From contig JAAZNF010000092.1 in the NCBI GenBank assembly GCA_012798435.1, forward strand, positions 62,001-126,000: a stretch of DNA of 64,000 bases. The letters are read 5' to 3'. Under the pieces are notes generated by a model, which was not told the DNA's origin, did no database searches, and was given only the letters and a program-made list of their open reading frames with translations. Below, in pieces: positions 7,889 through 16,216 of this stretch; the stretch's first letter is position 1; each line of letters starts with the position of its first letter. Origin of the DNA: Myxococcales bacterium. GTDB lineage: Bacteria; Myxococcota; B64-G9. Position numbers and translations under genes: made by a program.

Positions 7889-7897
7889 AGGTGGGAC

Positions 7898-8119
7898 ATG
7901 CCCGAACCCCAAGACATCTACGCTCACACCCACGCGCCAGTGGCGCCGGGGCAGCCCTGTCAGTGCGAGCAGCAGACCGGTGACGCGCTGTTCTGGATCG
8001 CCGTCGTCCTGGGGAGCTTCTGGCTCATCGATCATCTCAAGAGCTGGATTCGGAAACTCAAACACCGCCGCGTGAGCGGGACCGTCACGGGCGATTCCAT
8101 GGAGGAGAAGAAACCATGA
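7898..8119 (+). CDS. Small single-span membrane protein with N-terminal Cys pair
   Basis: 73 residues. The N-terminal 30 residues contain two His (HTHAP) and a CQCEQ pair. A single hydrophobic helix (about residues 31-46) follows, then a basic stretch (KLKHRR) that suggests the C-terminus is cytoplasmic and the Cys/His part periplasmic. Start ATG has GAGGTGGG upstream, 9 bp after the DGC gene; the stop overlaps the next ATG (ATGA). I recognise no family. Its Cys/His content and place between a DGC protein and a thioredoxin suggest metal or thiol handling at the membrane. Confidence 0.7.
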   Translation: MPEPQDIYAHTHAPVAPGQPCQCEQQTGDALFWIAVVLGSFWLIDHLKSWIRKLKHRRVSGTVTGDSMEEKKP

Positions 8120-8370
8120 AGATCAAGGTGTTGGGAACCGGATGCCCGAAGTGCAAGAAACTCTTCGCCGAGGCCGAGAAGGCCATCGCCCAGTCGGGGC
8201 AGGCGGCCGAGCTCGAGAAGGTCGAGAAGATCGACGACATCATGAAGTACGGCGTCATGATGACGCCCGCGCTCGTCATCGACGAGGAGGTCAAGGCGAG
8301 CGGCCGCATCGCGTCGGTCTCGGAGATCGTCACCTGGATCACCACGGCCGCCGCGAAGGCCAAACCATGA
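8116..8370 (+). CDS. Small thioredoxin-fold redox protein (CPKC)
   Basis: 84 residues. It matches the small thioredoxin-like family often annotated as redox-active disulfide protein 2 (MTH895 type). VLGTGCPKCKKL near residues 5-15 gives the CPKC active site, and MMTPALVIDEE near 53-62 carries the cis-proline of the thioredoxin fold. It is cytoplasmic, with no signal peptide, so it could reduce the cysteines of the DGC proteins or the regulator. It is joined to both neighbours by ATGA overlaps (8116-8119 and 8367-8370). This gene type is common next to ArsR-permease pairs in anaerobes, which supports the operon reading. Confidence 0.85.
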   Translation: MKIKVLGTGCPKCKKLFAEAEKAIAQSGQAAELEKVEKIDDIMKYGVMMTPALVIDEEVKASGRIASVSEIVTWITTAAAKAKP

Positions 8371-8771
8371 GCGGCGGCCAAGACTGTTGCTGCGCGACCG
8401 GGGTCCCGACGCTCATCTTCGCCTGCTCGGGCTCGTCGAACGTCGGCCAGCTCACGAACAGCCTGGCGCTGCGCCTCGCCCGCGAGAGCGTCGGGACGAT
8501 GTCCTGCCTCGCGGGGGTGGGCGCGCACTTGAGCGGTTTTGTCGTGCCGGCCAAGGACTGCGAGCGCCTGGTGGTCCTCGACGGCTGTGAGCACCGCTGC
8601 GCGCTCAAGACCCTCGAGCACGTGGAGGCGAAGCCACACGTCTACTTGAACCTCGCGGAACTCGGCTTCGTGAAGAAACACGGGGTACTCGCGGACGAAG
8701 CGGAGCTCGAACGAGCGCACGCCCTCGCGATCGACCGGTTGAAGGGATTTGCATGCTCGACAGCTTCGTAG
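8367..8771 (+). CDS. DGC-domain putative zinc-binding protein (second copy)
   Basis: 134 residues. Second DGC family member of the operon, clearly diverged from the first: LIFACSGSSNVGQL near residue 16, MSCLAGVGA near 45 and VVLDGCEHRCALK near 71 align with the four-cysteine scheme. It has an additional N-terminal Cys triplet (CCC at residues 7-9) absent from the first copy, and a Cys near the C-terminus. The start overlaps the thioredoxin stop; its 3' end overlaps ccdA by 19 bp. Two paralogues in one operon suggest either two substrates or a relay. Family biochemistry is not known, so no reaction is assigned. Confidence 0.8.
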   Translation: MSGGQDCCCATGVPTLIFACSGSSNVGQLTNSLALRLARESVGTMSCLAGVGAHLSGFVVPAKDCERLVVLDGCEHRCALKTLEHVEAKPHVYLNLAELGFVKKHGVLADEAELERAHALAIDRLKGFACSTAS

Positions 8772-9460
8772 CCAACGCCAACCAGTACATCCACACCAAC
8801 CCGTGGCTGGCGCTGGTCGCGGTGTTCGTGGGCGGCATCCTCACCGCCTCGAACCCCTGCGTGCTGGCGATGATCCCTTTGATGATGAGCTTCGTCGCCG
8901 GGCGCAAGGAGGACAAGCTCGGGGTGCTGCGCGCCTTCCTCTTCTCGCTCGTTTTCATCCTCGGGCTCGCGGTGACCTTCACCGTGCTCGGGATGATCGC
9001 CGCGCTCGCCGGAAAGATGTACGGAGACGTGTCGGGGGTCTGGAACTGGATCGTCGCGGCCGTGTGCGTCGTGATGGGCCTGCACCTTATGGGCGTGCTC
9101 ACCATTCCCATCCCGTCGTTGGGCGGAAAGCTGCAACCGAAGACCCGAGGATTGCTCGGCGCGCTCGTGCTGGGCCTGCTCTTCGGCGTCGTCTCGGCTC
9201 CCTGCGCCGCGCCCATCCTCGTGGTCCTCCTGACCTACCTCGCCGGTTCGGGCTCCTCGGTCGCGTGGGGCGGCTCGCTCCTCCTCGTCTATGCCCTCGG
9301 GCACAGCGTCCTGATCCTGATCGCCGGGACGTCAATGGGAGCCGCGAGACAGCTCATCGAAAACAAGAAGGCCACGCGGGTGCTGGAGCTCCTGCGCAGA
9401 GGCGCGGGTGCGGCGATCGTGCTCGTCGGGGTCTACTTCGCTTACAGAGGTCTGCAATGA
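8753..9460 (+). CDS. ccdA: CcdA-family membrane thiol-disulfide transporter
   Basis: 235 residues with six predicted membrane helices. CcdA/DsbD-beta proteins pass electrons from cytoplasmic thioredoxin across the inner membrane to periplasmic thiols. The two redox cysteines are visible in their usual settings: ASNPCVLAMIPL (about residue 43) and SAPCAAPIL (about 152). The start lies inside the 3' end of the DGC gene and the stop overlaps the next ATG. Flanked by a cytoplasmic thioredoxin-like protein upstream and a periplasmic CxC lipoprotein downstream, it fits a complete trans-membrane reducing relay dedicated to this operon. It could also serve cytochrome c maturation; the octaheme cytochrome lies further downstream. 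Confidence 0.85.
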   Translation: MLDSFVANANQYIHTNPWLALVAVFVGGILTASNPCVLAMIPLMMSFVAGRKEDKLGVLRAFLFSLVFILGLAVTFTVLGMIAALAGKMYGDVSGVWNWIVAAVCVVMGLHLMGVLTIPIPSLGGKLQPKTRGLLGALVLGLLFGVVSAPCAAPILVVLLTYLAGSGSSVAWGGSLLLVYALGHSVLILIAGTSMGAARQLIENKKATRVLELLRRGAGAAIVLVGVYFAYRGLQ

Positions 9461-9894
9461 TGACGCAACTCACGAGTCTGCTGATTGGTTTGGCCCTGTC
9501 GTTCGCGGCGGCTGGGTGCAGCAACCCGTCTAATGCCGCGCCGGGAGCGGCGAGCGCCAGCACGGCCAACGCCCCCCTGGCCGCGTCCACGAGTCCTGCG
9601 GCCACGAAAGTCACGAAGATCGTCTTCGTCGGCAAGCAGAACGCGTGCGACTGCACGAGGAGGACCATCGACGCTGGCTGGGCTGCCCTTCAGAAGGCGC
9701 TCGGCACGCCGGCCAAGCTGCCGGTCGAGCGGCTTCAAATCGACACGGAGGGAGAGATGGTCGCGCCGTATCGAAAGCAGAAGCCCATGATGGCGCTGCC
9801 CGCGATCTACTTCGTCGACGGCAAGAACGTGGTCCTGGAGCTGCTCCAGGGCGAGGTCAGCGAGGCCCAAATCGCTGCAGCGCTGGGGAAGTGA
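9457..9894 (+). CDS. Thioredoxin-like lipoprotein with CxC motif
   Basis: 145 residues. Lipoprotein signal with lipobox AAGC (Cys about residue 21), then an Ala/Ser/Pro linker to about residue 50. A thioredoxin-like domain follows: IVFVGKQN then ACDCTRR, giving CDC near residue 65, and MMALPAIYFVDG near 110, where the proline would be the cis-Pro. CxC instead of CxxC favours disulfide isomerisation or metal binding over simple reduction. It overlaps ccdA by 4 bp (ATGA, two tandem ATGs), so it is the natural periplasmic partner of CcdA. No closer family known to me; the thioredoxin fold is inferred from motif order. Confidence 0.7.
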   Translation: MMTQLTSLLIGLALSFAAAGCSNPSNAAPGAASASTANAPLAASTSPAATKVTKIVFVGKQNACDCTRRTIDAGWAALQKALGTPAKLPVERLQIDTEGEMVAPYRKQKPMMALPAIYFVDGKNVVLELLQGEVSEAQIAAALGK

Positions 9895-9957
9895 GAATTG
9901 CGAATGCGCAATGGGGCACACAACAGGGAGAGCACGGTCATATGGCCGAGAGGCCAA

Positions 9958-11307
9958 ATGCGCAGCGCCAGGTCCTTGCTCGCTGTCGGCCTCGCATGTG
10001 CCATCTTCGTGTCTCCCGCGTACGCCGACTCGACTACCTCTTCTCCGGGACTCACCGTCATCGACTTACCCAAGGCGCTCGAGCTGGCCTTGCAGAATAA
10101 CCCCGAGCTGAAGGCGGCGCAGAGCGATATCGGCGTGGCCTCCGCGCAGCGTGACCGCGCGGCCTCGGGACATTGGCCTACGTTGAGGGCGCAGGCCGGC
10201 TGGACGGAGTACCGCCGCAACCAGCGGCTCTATCCCGCAACGAGCCCCGGTGAGCCGGCGGTCATTTCACATCACCTGCTCGGGGGCGACGTCGTCCTGT
10301 CCTTTCCTCTCTACTCTGGTGGGCGCATCAGCGGGAACGTGGACGTGGCCGAGCTTGCAGAGGACTCTGCGCGCGATACGAGCCAGTGGACGAAAGTCGA
10401 CCTCGTCTTCCAGGTGACGGCGACGTACTACTCGATCCTCGCGCAACGACGGCTGATCGCGGCGCTCACCTCCGCTGAAGAAGCGATGGCCAAGAACATC
10501 GAGCGGCTCGACGCGCTCGTGGCCGAGAGGAAGGCCGCGCCGCTGGATCGTCAGCGCATGGAGGTCCGCCTGGCGGCTCTCAAGCAGCGCCGGGTCCAGG
10601 AGGAAGCTGCGCTCAAGGTCCAGACGCTCAGCCTGCTGTCGCTCATCGGGCTCAGCGGCGACCGAGCGTCATTCGAAATCGTCGGCGACCTGGGCAAGCC
10701 GGGCGGGGCGCCGGCGCCTTCTTCGGAGAGCCTCGTGCAGGACGCCGTCGCGCGTCGCCCCGACTGTCGCGCCTTGAGGTCCGCGGTACGCGCCCAGGAG
10801 CGTCGGATCGATGTGGCCCAGGCGGGCCACTACCCTTCGCTCCTGGTCCAAGGTTCCTACGGTATGCGCTGGGGCCTGTGGCCGAGCGAGCAGCCGGACG
10901 GTGCAAGCGCCCTGGCCGATGTTGGCCAGGTGGGGCTTTACCTCGATGTGCCGATCTTCGAAGGCGGTCGGGTCACCGCCGAGGTGCGCGAGCAGCGGGC
11001 CCGGCTGAGCTCGATGCGGGAGCGGCTGCGGCAGGCCGAGCTGCGAGTACGCCTCGAGGTCGAGGCAGCCCTACTCGACTACAGGGCGGCCATGGAGCGA
11101 GTAGCACTGTCGGAGGCGACCATCGGTCAGGCCACGGAGGCGTTCCGTGTGGAGACCGAGAAGTACACGGAAGGCAAGAGCACCATTTCGGACGTTCTGA
11201 GTGCGCAGTCCGATCTCTTGGATGCCGAGGCCAGCCGCGCACGTGCGCTGGCTGACGCCAACATCGCGGCGGCCGCCCTCACGCGAGCTCTGGGAGAAAC
11301 GGCATGA
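9958..11307 (+). CDS. TolC-like outer membrane efflux protein
   Basis: 449 residues from the ATG at 9958, chosen because a clean signal peptide follows (to AYA-DS near residue 23); upstream in-frame starts lack one. The protein shows the TolC/OEP layout: two repeats of long coiled-coil helices, each opened by a strand, with the repeat openings LPKALELALQNNPELKAAQSD near 36 and SESLVQDAVARRPDCRAL near 240. It is the outer-membrane channel of the tripartite pump completed by the next two genes. Its stop overlaps the adaptor start (ATGA at 11304). A 60-bp gap separates it from the thiol genes, with no terminator seen, so it is probably in the same transcript. Confidence 0.85.
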   Translation: MRSARSLLAVGLACAIFVSPAYADSTTSSPGLTVIDLPKALELALQNNPELKAAQSDIGVASAQRDRAASGHWPTLRAQAGWTEYRRNQRLYPATSPGEPAVISHHLLGGDVVLSFPLYSGGRISGNVDVAELAEDSARDTSQWTKVDLVFQVTATYYSILAQRRLIAALTSAEEAMAKNIERLDALVAERKAAPLDRQRMEVRLAALKQRRVQEEAALKVQTLSLLSLIGLSGDRASFEIVGDLGKPGGAPAPSSESLVQDAVARRPDCRALRSAVRAQERRIDVAQAGHYPSLLVQGSYGMRWGLWPSEQPDGASALADVGQVGLYLDVPIFEGGRVTAEVREQRARLSSMRERLRQAELRVRLEVEAALLDYRAAMERVALSEATIGQATEAFRVETEKYTEGKSTISDVLSAQSDLLDAEASRARALADANIAAAALTRALGETA

Positions 11308-12446
11308 CCTCTAGAAAACACGTGATCTGGACGGCCGGCGTCATCGCGGTGGTCCTCGCCGTGATCGCCGGGGTCGTTCTCCTGGGTCGGCAGAACGGGC
11401 AGCCTCCGGCGGCGAGCAAGAAGAGTGATGGGCTCGCCGTCGAAGTACGGGTCGCCAAGGCGAAGACCGACACGATCCGTAGGGTTCGCGAGTTGGCCGC
11501 CACGGTCGAGCCAACCCGAATGGCACGTCTGGCATCGCCCGCCGAGGGACCGGTAGACAGATTGCTCGTGCGCGAGGGGGACCTCGTCAAGAGCGGGCAG
11601 CTCCTCGTGGTCATCGGCCGCAACCGCACTACGCGCGCCAAGCTGCTGTCGGATCGCGAGGAGCTTCGCAGGCTCCAAGACGAGTTCGAGCGTATGGAGC
11701 GGTTGGTCGCCAAGGGGGCGGTTGCCGGTGAGATGCTCGACAAGACGCGAGCCGACCTCGAGCGTGCCAAGGCCGTCGTCGAAGCGGGTGAGGAGGTGAC
11801 CTCCGATTTCCAAATTCGCGCCCCCTGGTCCGGCGTTGTCTCCCAAGTCCTGGTCCAGGAGGGTAACTACGTCGCGCCGCGGGTTGTCCTCTTAGAGATC
11901 TTCGATCCGGCGAGCCTGGTCGTCCGCATCGCGCTGCCCGAGGCCATCGCGCTCAAGGTTCAGCTTGGCGCCGAGGCGCGGGTGCGTTTCGATGCTTTGC
12001 CCGATGACGAGGTCGTCGGCGAGGTGACGCGGCTCTACCCGGAGCTGGATCGAAAGCTGCGCATGCGCGTCGCCGAGGTCGGCGTCACTAACCAGAAGGC
12101 TCTCGCGCCGGGAATGTTCGCGCGAGTTCACGTGACCGTGGAGGTGGTGCCCGAAGCGGTGGTCGTTCCGGCCACGGCCGTGGTGACCACACCCAAGCAG
12201 GAGCAGGCGCTGTTCGTCGTCGAGGGCGAGGTCGCACATCTACGGGTGATCAAGGCCGGCATCGAAGAGAGCGGCCGTCTTCAGATCGTATCGGGCGTGA
12301 GCGCGGGAGAGGTCGTCGTTGCCTCCGGCCACCAGAAGCTGAAGGACAGTGCGCGGATTCGGGTCAAGGAGGATGAGCCGAAGGCCGAGGGTCGGCCCGC
12401 GAGCCCGCCGAGCAAGGCAGGCAACCCAGAGGTCGGCCGACCATGA
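11304..12446 (+). CDS. RND periplasmic adaptor (membrane fusion protein)
   Basis: 380 residues. One N-terminal membrane anchor (about 8-27), then the lipoyl/barrel-sandwich halves (SPAEGPVDRLLVREGDLVKSGQ near 80 and IRAPWSGVVSQVLVQEGNYV near 170). A short coiled-coil hairpin lies between (about 115-160), then a beta-barrel domain and a membrane-proximal domain. The tail is Pro/Lys/Glu-rich. It links the RND pump in the inner membrane to the TolC channel. It lacks the long His/Met-rich N-terminal extension often seen in CusB-type copper adaptors, so substrate is not obvious. It overlaps both neighbours by 4 bp, giving a strict TolC-MFP-RND operon. Confidence 0.9.
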   Translation: MTSRKHVIWTAGVIAVVLAVIAGVVLLGRQNGQPPAASKKSDGLAVEVRVAKAKTDTIRRVRELAATVEPTRMARLASPAEGPVDRLLVREGDLVKSGQLLVVIGRNRTTRAKLLSDREELRRLQDEFERMERLVAKGAVAGEMLDKTRADLERAKAVVEAGEEVTSDFQIRAPWSGVVSQVLVQEGNYVAPRVVLLEIFDPASLVVRIALPEAIALKVQLGAEARVRFDALPDDEVVGEVTRLYPELDRKLRMRVAEVGVTNQKALAPGMFARVHVTVEVVPEAVVVPATAVVTTPKQEQALFVVEGEVAHLRVIKAGIEESGRLQIVSGVSAGEVVVASGHQKLKDSARIRVKEDEPKAEGRPASPPSKAGNPEVGRP

Positions 12447-15400
12447 GGATCACCGAGGTCTCCACCAAGCGACCGCTCTCCACGGCCGCGCTGGTCCTGG
12501 TCCTCCTCGTCCTCGGCGTCTACGGGATGGCGAGGCTGCCCGTCGACTTCCTGCCGGACGTGACCTACCCGTTGGTCAAGGTTCACATCTGGTGGCGCGG
12601 GGCCACGCCCGAGGAGATCGAGCGACAGGTCGCCGACCCGGTGGAGCGACAGCTCTCCACCGTCGATGGCCTGGACTATCTGGAGTCCTCCTCGATCGAG
12701 GGCATGTACACCCTCCAGGTCAACTTCAGGTACGGCGTCGATGTGGATGTGGCCTACCAAGACGCGTTGGCGGCCATGGCGCGCGTCGCCCGGGAGCTGC
12801 CCAAGGACCTGGAGCCGCCCATCGTGATCAAGGCCGATCCGTCGCAGCTTCCGGTGCTCCAGCTCACGGTCAGCTCGGGCGGCTGGGATCTGGTCAAGCT
12901 GCGCGATTGGGTCGATCGGTGGCTGCGTGACCAGCTCGTGGCCGTGCAGGGCGTGGCTGGCACCGAGGTGGTCGGTGGCCTCAAGCGCGAGATCCGCGTG
13001 CATATCGATCCGATGGTGGTCGAGCGTCATCAGCTCGGCCTCGATGACCTCGTCAAACGATTGGCGAAGGAGAACATCGAGCTGTCGGCCGGACGTGTCA
13101 CCGCCGGCAAGCGCGAGCTCATTGCCCGCACCACCGCGGAGTTCGCCTCACTCGACGAGTTGCGCAACGTGGTCGTGGCCCGCTCGGGCGAGGCCCGGCT
13201 GCTCCTCGGCGACATCGCCACGGTGGAGGACTCCCACGAAGAGGTGCGGGTCATCACCCGGCTGGACGGCAAGCCGTGCGTCAAGCTGAGCGTGCTCAAG
13301 CAGGCGGACGCCAACACCGTGGAGGTGGCGAGCGCCGTCATGAAGCGGCTGGACGAGCTTCGCCCCGGCCTGCCTCCAGGGGTCTCGCTCGGCGTCGTCG
13401 AGAACCAGGCCGAGTATGTCGAGTCAGCTCTCACCGGTGTCCGCAACACCGCGATCGAGGCGGCGATCTTGCTCGTGCTGCTGATGGCGCTGTTCCTCGG
13501 CAATTGGCGCCAGGTCGTCGCCATGACCTGGGCTCTGCCGTTTACCATCCTGACGAACTTCGCCTGGATGAACCTGGCCGGCATTTCGCTCAACATCTTC
13601 TCGTTGGGAGGCCTGCTGGTTGCCATCGCGGTGGACCTCGACAACTCGATCATCGTGATCGAGAACATCACCCGCCTGCGGCGCGAGCGTCCGGAGCTCG
13701 GCAGCGCGCGCCTCGTCGTTGCCGCGGTTCAGGAGGTGGGGCCGTCGGTGCTGGCCTCGACGCTCTCTTTCCTGGTCTTGTTCCTGCCGTTCCTGTTGGT
13801 TCCGGGGCTCGCGAGCCTGCTGTTTCGAGACTTGGTGCTTGTGGTCGCGGGGGTCATGTGCATCAGCTTCGTCAACGCCATCGCGGTGACGCCCGTGATC
13901 ATGGCGTTGCTCCTGCGCAGCAGCGCCGGGACCACGAGCGAGACGCGCTTCGAGCGGCTCGTTCACAGGGTGACGCTGGCCTACGGCCGGTCCCTCGGTT
14001 TCGTGCTGCGTTGGCGAGCCGCAACCATCGCGGTCTTCATCGGAATCGCGGCGCTCGGCCTCGTGTCCGTCTCGCAGCTTGGGACGGAGTTCCTTCCCCG
14101 CATGGATGACGGCCGTGTGATGGTGAAGGTGCGGCTTCCCACCGGCGCGGCGCTTGGCCAGATGGATGGCGCGCTCAAGCACGTCGAGTCCCTTGTCAAA
14201 GACGACCCGCTGATCGAGAGCTCCTTCGCCCTGGTAGGTGGCAAGGTCTGGGGTCTCTACACCTACGAGATCGCCAATGAGGGCGAGCTGAACATCCAGC
14301 TCATCCCGCGCGGCAAGCGGGACCTGACCACCGCGCAGTACGTGACGCGCCTCGAGAAGGTGCTCGCCGAGCACCCGCTGCCCGCCGGCAAGGCGATGGC
14401 GATGCAGATGAAGACCAAGGGCATTCGGGGCAGCTCGCTCTCCGAGATCGAGGTGAAGGTGCGCGGTAGCGACACGAACCGGCTATTCGCCCTGGCGCGC
14501 GAGGTCGGAGAGCGCATGTCCAAGGCGCCCTTCTTGACCAACGTGTACCAGTCGCTGGACATGAGCAAACCCGAGCTTCAGGTCAGCATCGACCGTTTCA
14601 GGATCGCCGACCTGGGCCTCACCGCGAGCGACGTGGCGACCTCGTTGCAGCGCCTGGTGAGAGGAGAGGTCGCGTCTCGTTACCGTGACGGAGACGAGTA
14701 CTACGGCATCCGTCTGATGGTGCCGGAACCCATGATCACGTCTCGCGCCTCGCTCGAGGAGCTGCCGCTCTTCTGCGGCTCGTCCGGCGGCTGTACCCGT
14801 GTTCGAGATGTTGCCCGGGTGGTGGAGGCGGTAGGCCCGGTCGAGATCGTCCGCGAGGACCAGATCAAGCAGGTCGTCGTGCGGGCCGACCCCTCCGGGG
14901 TCAGCGTCGGTGAGGCGCTCGCGCGGCTCAAGAGCAGCCTGGGCGCCATGGACTGGCCGCAGAGTTACGAGGTCAAGTACGGCGGTCAGGCCGAGCTGAT
15001 GGGTGAAGCAAAGCAAAGCCTGATGCTCGTCCTCGGCTTCGCGCTCTTCTTCGCCTTCGTGATCCTCGTGGTGCAGTTCAACCGACTGCGCATCCCGTCC
15101 ATCATCCTTGGAACCGTGCCTTTCTCATTGGCCGGCGTCGCGCTGCTCCTCGCCGCGACGAGCATCCCCGTCGGGACCACCGTCGTGATCGGCCTCCTGG
15201 TGGTGGTTGCCGCGCATGTGACCGAAGGAGTCCTCCTCCTGACGTACGCGGAGACCGCTCGCTCGACGGAGAACACCGATGCCGTTCACGCGGTGATCAA
15301 GGCCGCCACCACGCGCTTCCGTCCGCGGCTGATGACCGCGCTCGGCGTCATCATCGGCCTGTCTCCGATCGCGCTCAATCTCGAGGACGGCGGTGACATG

Positions 15401-15577
15401 CTGCAGCCGATGGCCGTGGCGGCGATCGGCGGGTTGCTGGTGACGGTCGCCGTCGCGCTCTATCTGGTGCCGGTGTTGTATGCGGTGGTGACGCGAGGGA
15501 CTCATGAGTTGAACGCTGTCGTGGTTGCCGATGTGTCAGAACCAAGTCCGCTTGATACAGAAGGAGAGAATCCATGA
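12443..15577 (+). CDS. RND-family efflux transporter permease
   Basis: 1044 residues, the full length of an AcrB/CusA-type proton-driven pump. TM1 at about 12-30, two large periplasmic loops (about 35-335 and 565-870), and TM2-6 and TM8-12 around them. TM4 carries VDLDNSIIVIEN with acidic residues for proton relay, while the equivalent TM10 segment reads VVAAHVTEGVLLL, with a His and Glu instead of the usual Asn-Asn. In the second periplasmic loop a CGSSGGC (near residue 776) puts two cysteines six apart just before RVRDVARV, which is unusual. It lacks an obvious CusA methionine triad. Context suggests a thiophilic metal, metalloid or thiol conjugate as substrate. Confidence 0.88.
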   Translation: MRITEVSTKRPLSTAALVLVLLVLGVYGMARLPVDFLPDVTYPLVKVHIWWRGATPEEIERQVADPVERQLSTVDGLDYLESSSIEGMYTLQVNFRYGVDVDVAYQDALAAMARVARELPKDLEPPIVIKADPSQLPVLQLTVSSGGWDLVKLRDWVDRWLRDQLVAVQGVAGTEVVGGLKREIRVHIDPMVVERHQLGLDDLVKRLAKENIELSAGRVTAGKRELIARTTAEFASLDELRNVVVARSGEARLLLGDIATVEDSHEEVRVITRLDGKPCVKLSVLKQADANTVEVASAVMKRLDELRPGLPPGVSLGVVENQAEYVESALTGVRNTAIEAAILLVLLMALFLGNWRQVVAMTWALPFTILTNFAWMNLAGISLNIFSLGGLLVAIAVDLDNSIIVIENITRLRRERPELGSARLVVAAVQEVGPSVLASTLSFLVLFLPFLLVPGLASLLFRDLVLVVAGVMCISFVNAIAVTPVIMALLLRSSAGTTSETRFERLVHRVTLAYGRSLGFVLRWRAATIAVFIGIAALGLVSVSQLGTEFLPRMDDGRVMVKVRLPTGAALGQMDGALKHVESLVKDDPLIESSFALVGGKVWGLYTYEIANEGELNIQLIPRGKRDLTTAQYVTRLEKVLAEHPLPAGKAMAMQMKTKGIRGSSLSEIEVKVRGSDTNRLFALAREVGERMSKAPFLTNVYQSLDMSKPELQVSIDRFRIADLGLTASDVATSLQRLVRGEVASRYRDGDEYYGIRLMVPEPMITSRASLEELPLFCGSSGGCTRVRDVARVVEAVGPVEIVREDQIKQVVVRADPSGVSVGEALARLKSSLGAMDWPQSYEVKYGGQAELMGEAKQSLMLVLGFALFFAFVILVVQFNRLRIPSIILGTVPFSLAGVALLLAATSIPVGTTVVIGLLVVVAAHVTEGVLLLTYAETARSTENTDAVHAVIKAATTRFRPRLMTALGVIIGLSPIALNLEDGGDMLQPMAVAAIGGLLVTVAVALYLVPVLYAVVTRGTHELNAVVVADVSEPSPLDTEGENP

Positions 15578-16194
15578 TTAACCCCAAGGACTACTACGAG
15601 CACGGCCTCGCGCTGCACGGTCACAAGTGCCCCGCGATGCCCATGGGACTACGTGTGGGCGCGGCCGCGATGAACGCCCTGGGCGTCGAGCGCGCCAAGG
15701 ATGGCCAGCTTCTGGCGCTGGTCGAGCTTGGCGACGACCATTGCGCCACCTGCTTCGCCGACGGCGTGCAGATGATCACCGGCTGCACCTTCGGCAAGGG
15801 CAACATCAAGAAGCTGCACTACGGCAAGTGGGGCGTCACGCTGGTCGATGTCGCGACAGGCCGGGCCGTTCGGGTCACGCCCAAGGCCGAGGCCATGCTC
15901 GCGAACAAACAGACGGAGTTCTTCAAGGAGTACCGCGAGAAGGGTGTCCCCGCCTCCAAGGTGCCGCTCGAAGTCGTCGAACCGCTGGTTCAACGGGTCA
16001 TGGGCGCGCCCGATGAGAAGCTGCTCTCCGTGGGCAAGCCCTTCCAGTACGAGGTCCAACGCCGGCCGCACTCATTCTCGAGCCTGGTGTGCGACAATTG
16101 CGGCGAGATGGTGGTCGAGGGCTACGCGCGACTTGTCGGTGACAAGAGGGTCTGCATCCCCTGCCAGGAGAAGCTGACCGGCGCCAAGGAATGA
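15574..16194 (+). CDS. FmdE-family protein with C-terminal zinc ribbon
   Basis: 206 residues. FmdE (formylmethanofuran dehydrogenase subunit E-like) family: the N-terminal HGHKCPAMPMGLRVG (about residues 14-28) is the family signature, with DDHCATCFADGVQMITGCTFGKGN (about 58-80) adding three cysteines. The C-terminal CDNCGEMVVEGYARL...RVCIPC (about 170-198) is a four-Cys zinc ribbon. Outside methanogens the role of FmdE proteins is unclear; they often occur near molybdenum, metal and electron-transfer genes. Soluble, no signal peptide. AAGGAGAG lies just upstream, and ATGA overlaps the RND stop. A cofactor or metal-chaperone role is a hypothesis only. Confidence 0.85.
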   Translation: MINPKDYYEHGLALHGHKCPAMPMGLRVGAAAMNALGVERAKDGQLLALVELGDDHCATCFADGVQMITGCTFGKGNIKKLHYGKWGVTLVDVATGRAVRVTPKAEAMLANKQTEFFKEYREKGVPASKVPLEVVEPLVQRVMGAPDEKLLSVGKPFQYEVQRRPHSFSSLVCDNCGEMVVEGYARLVGDKRVCIPCQEKLTGAKE

Positions 16195-16216
16195 GCCCGA
16201 GGAGAACGCACGACGC

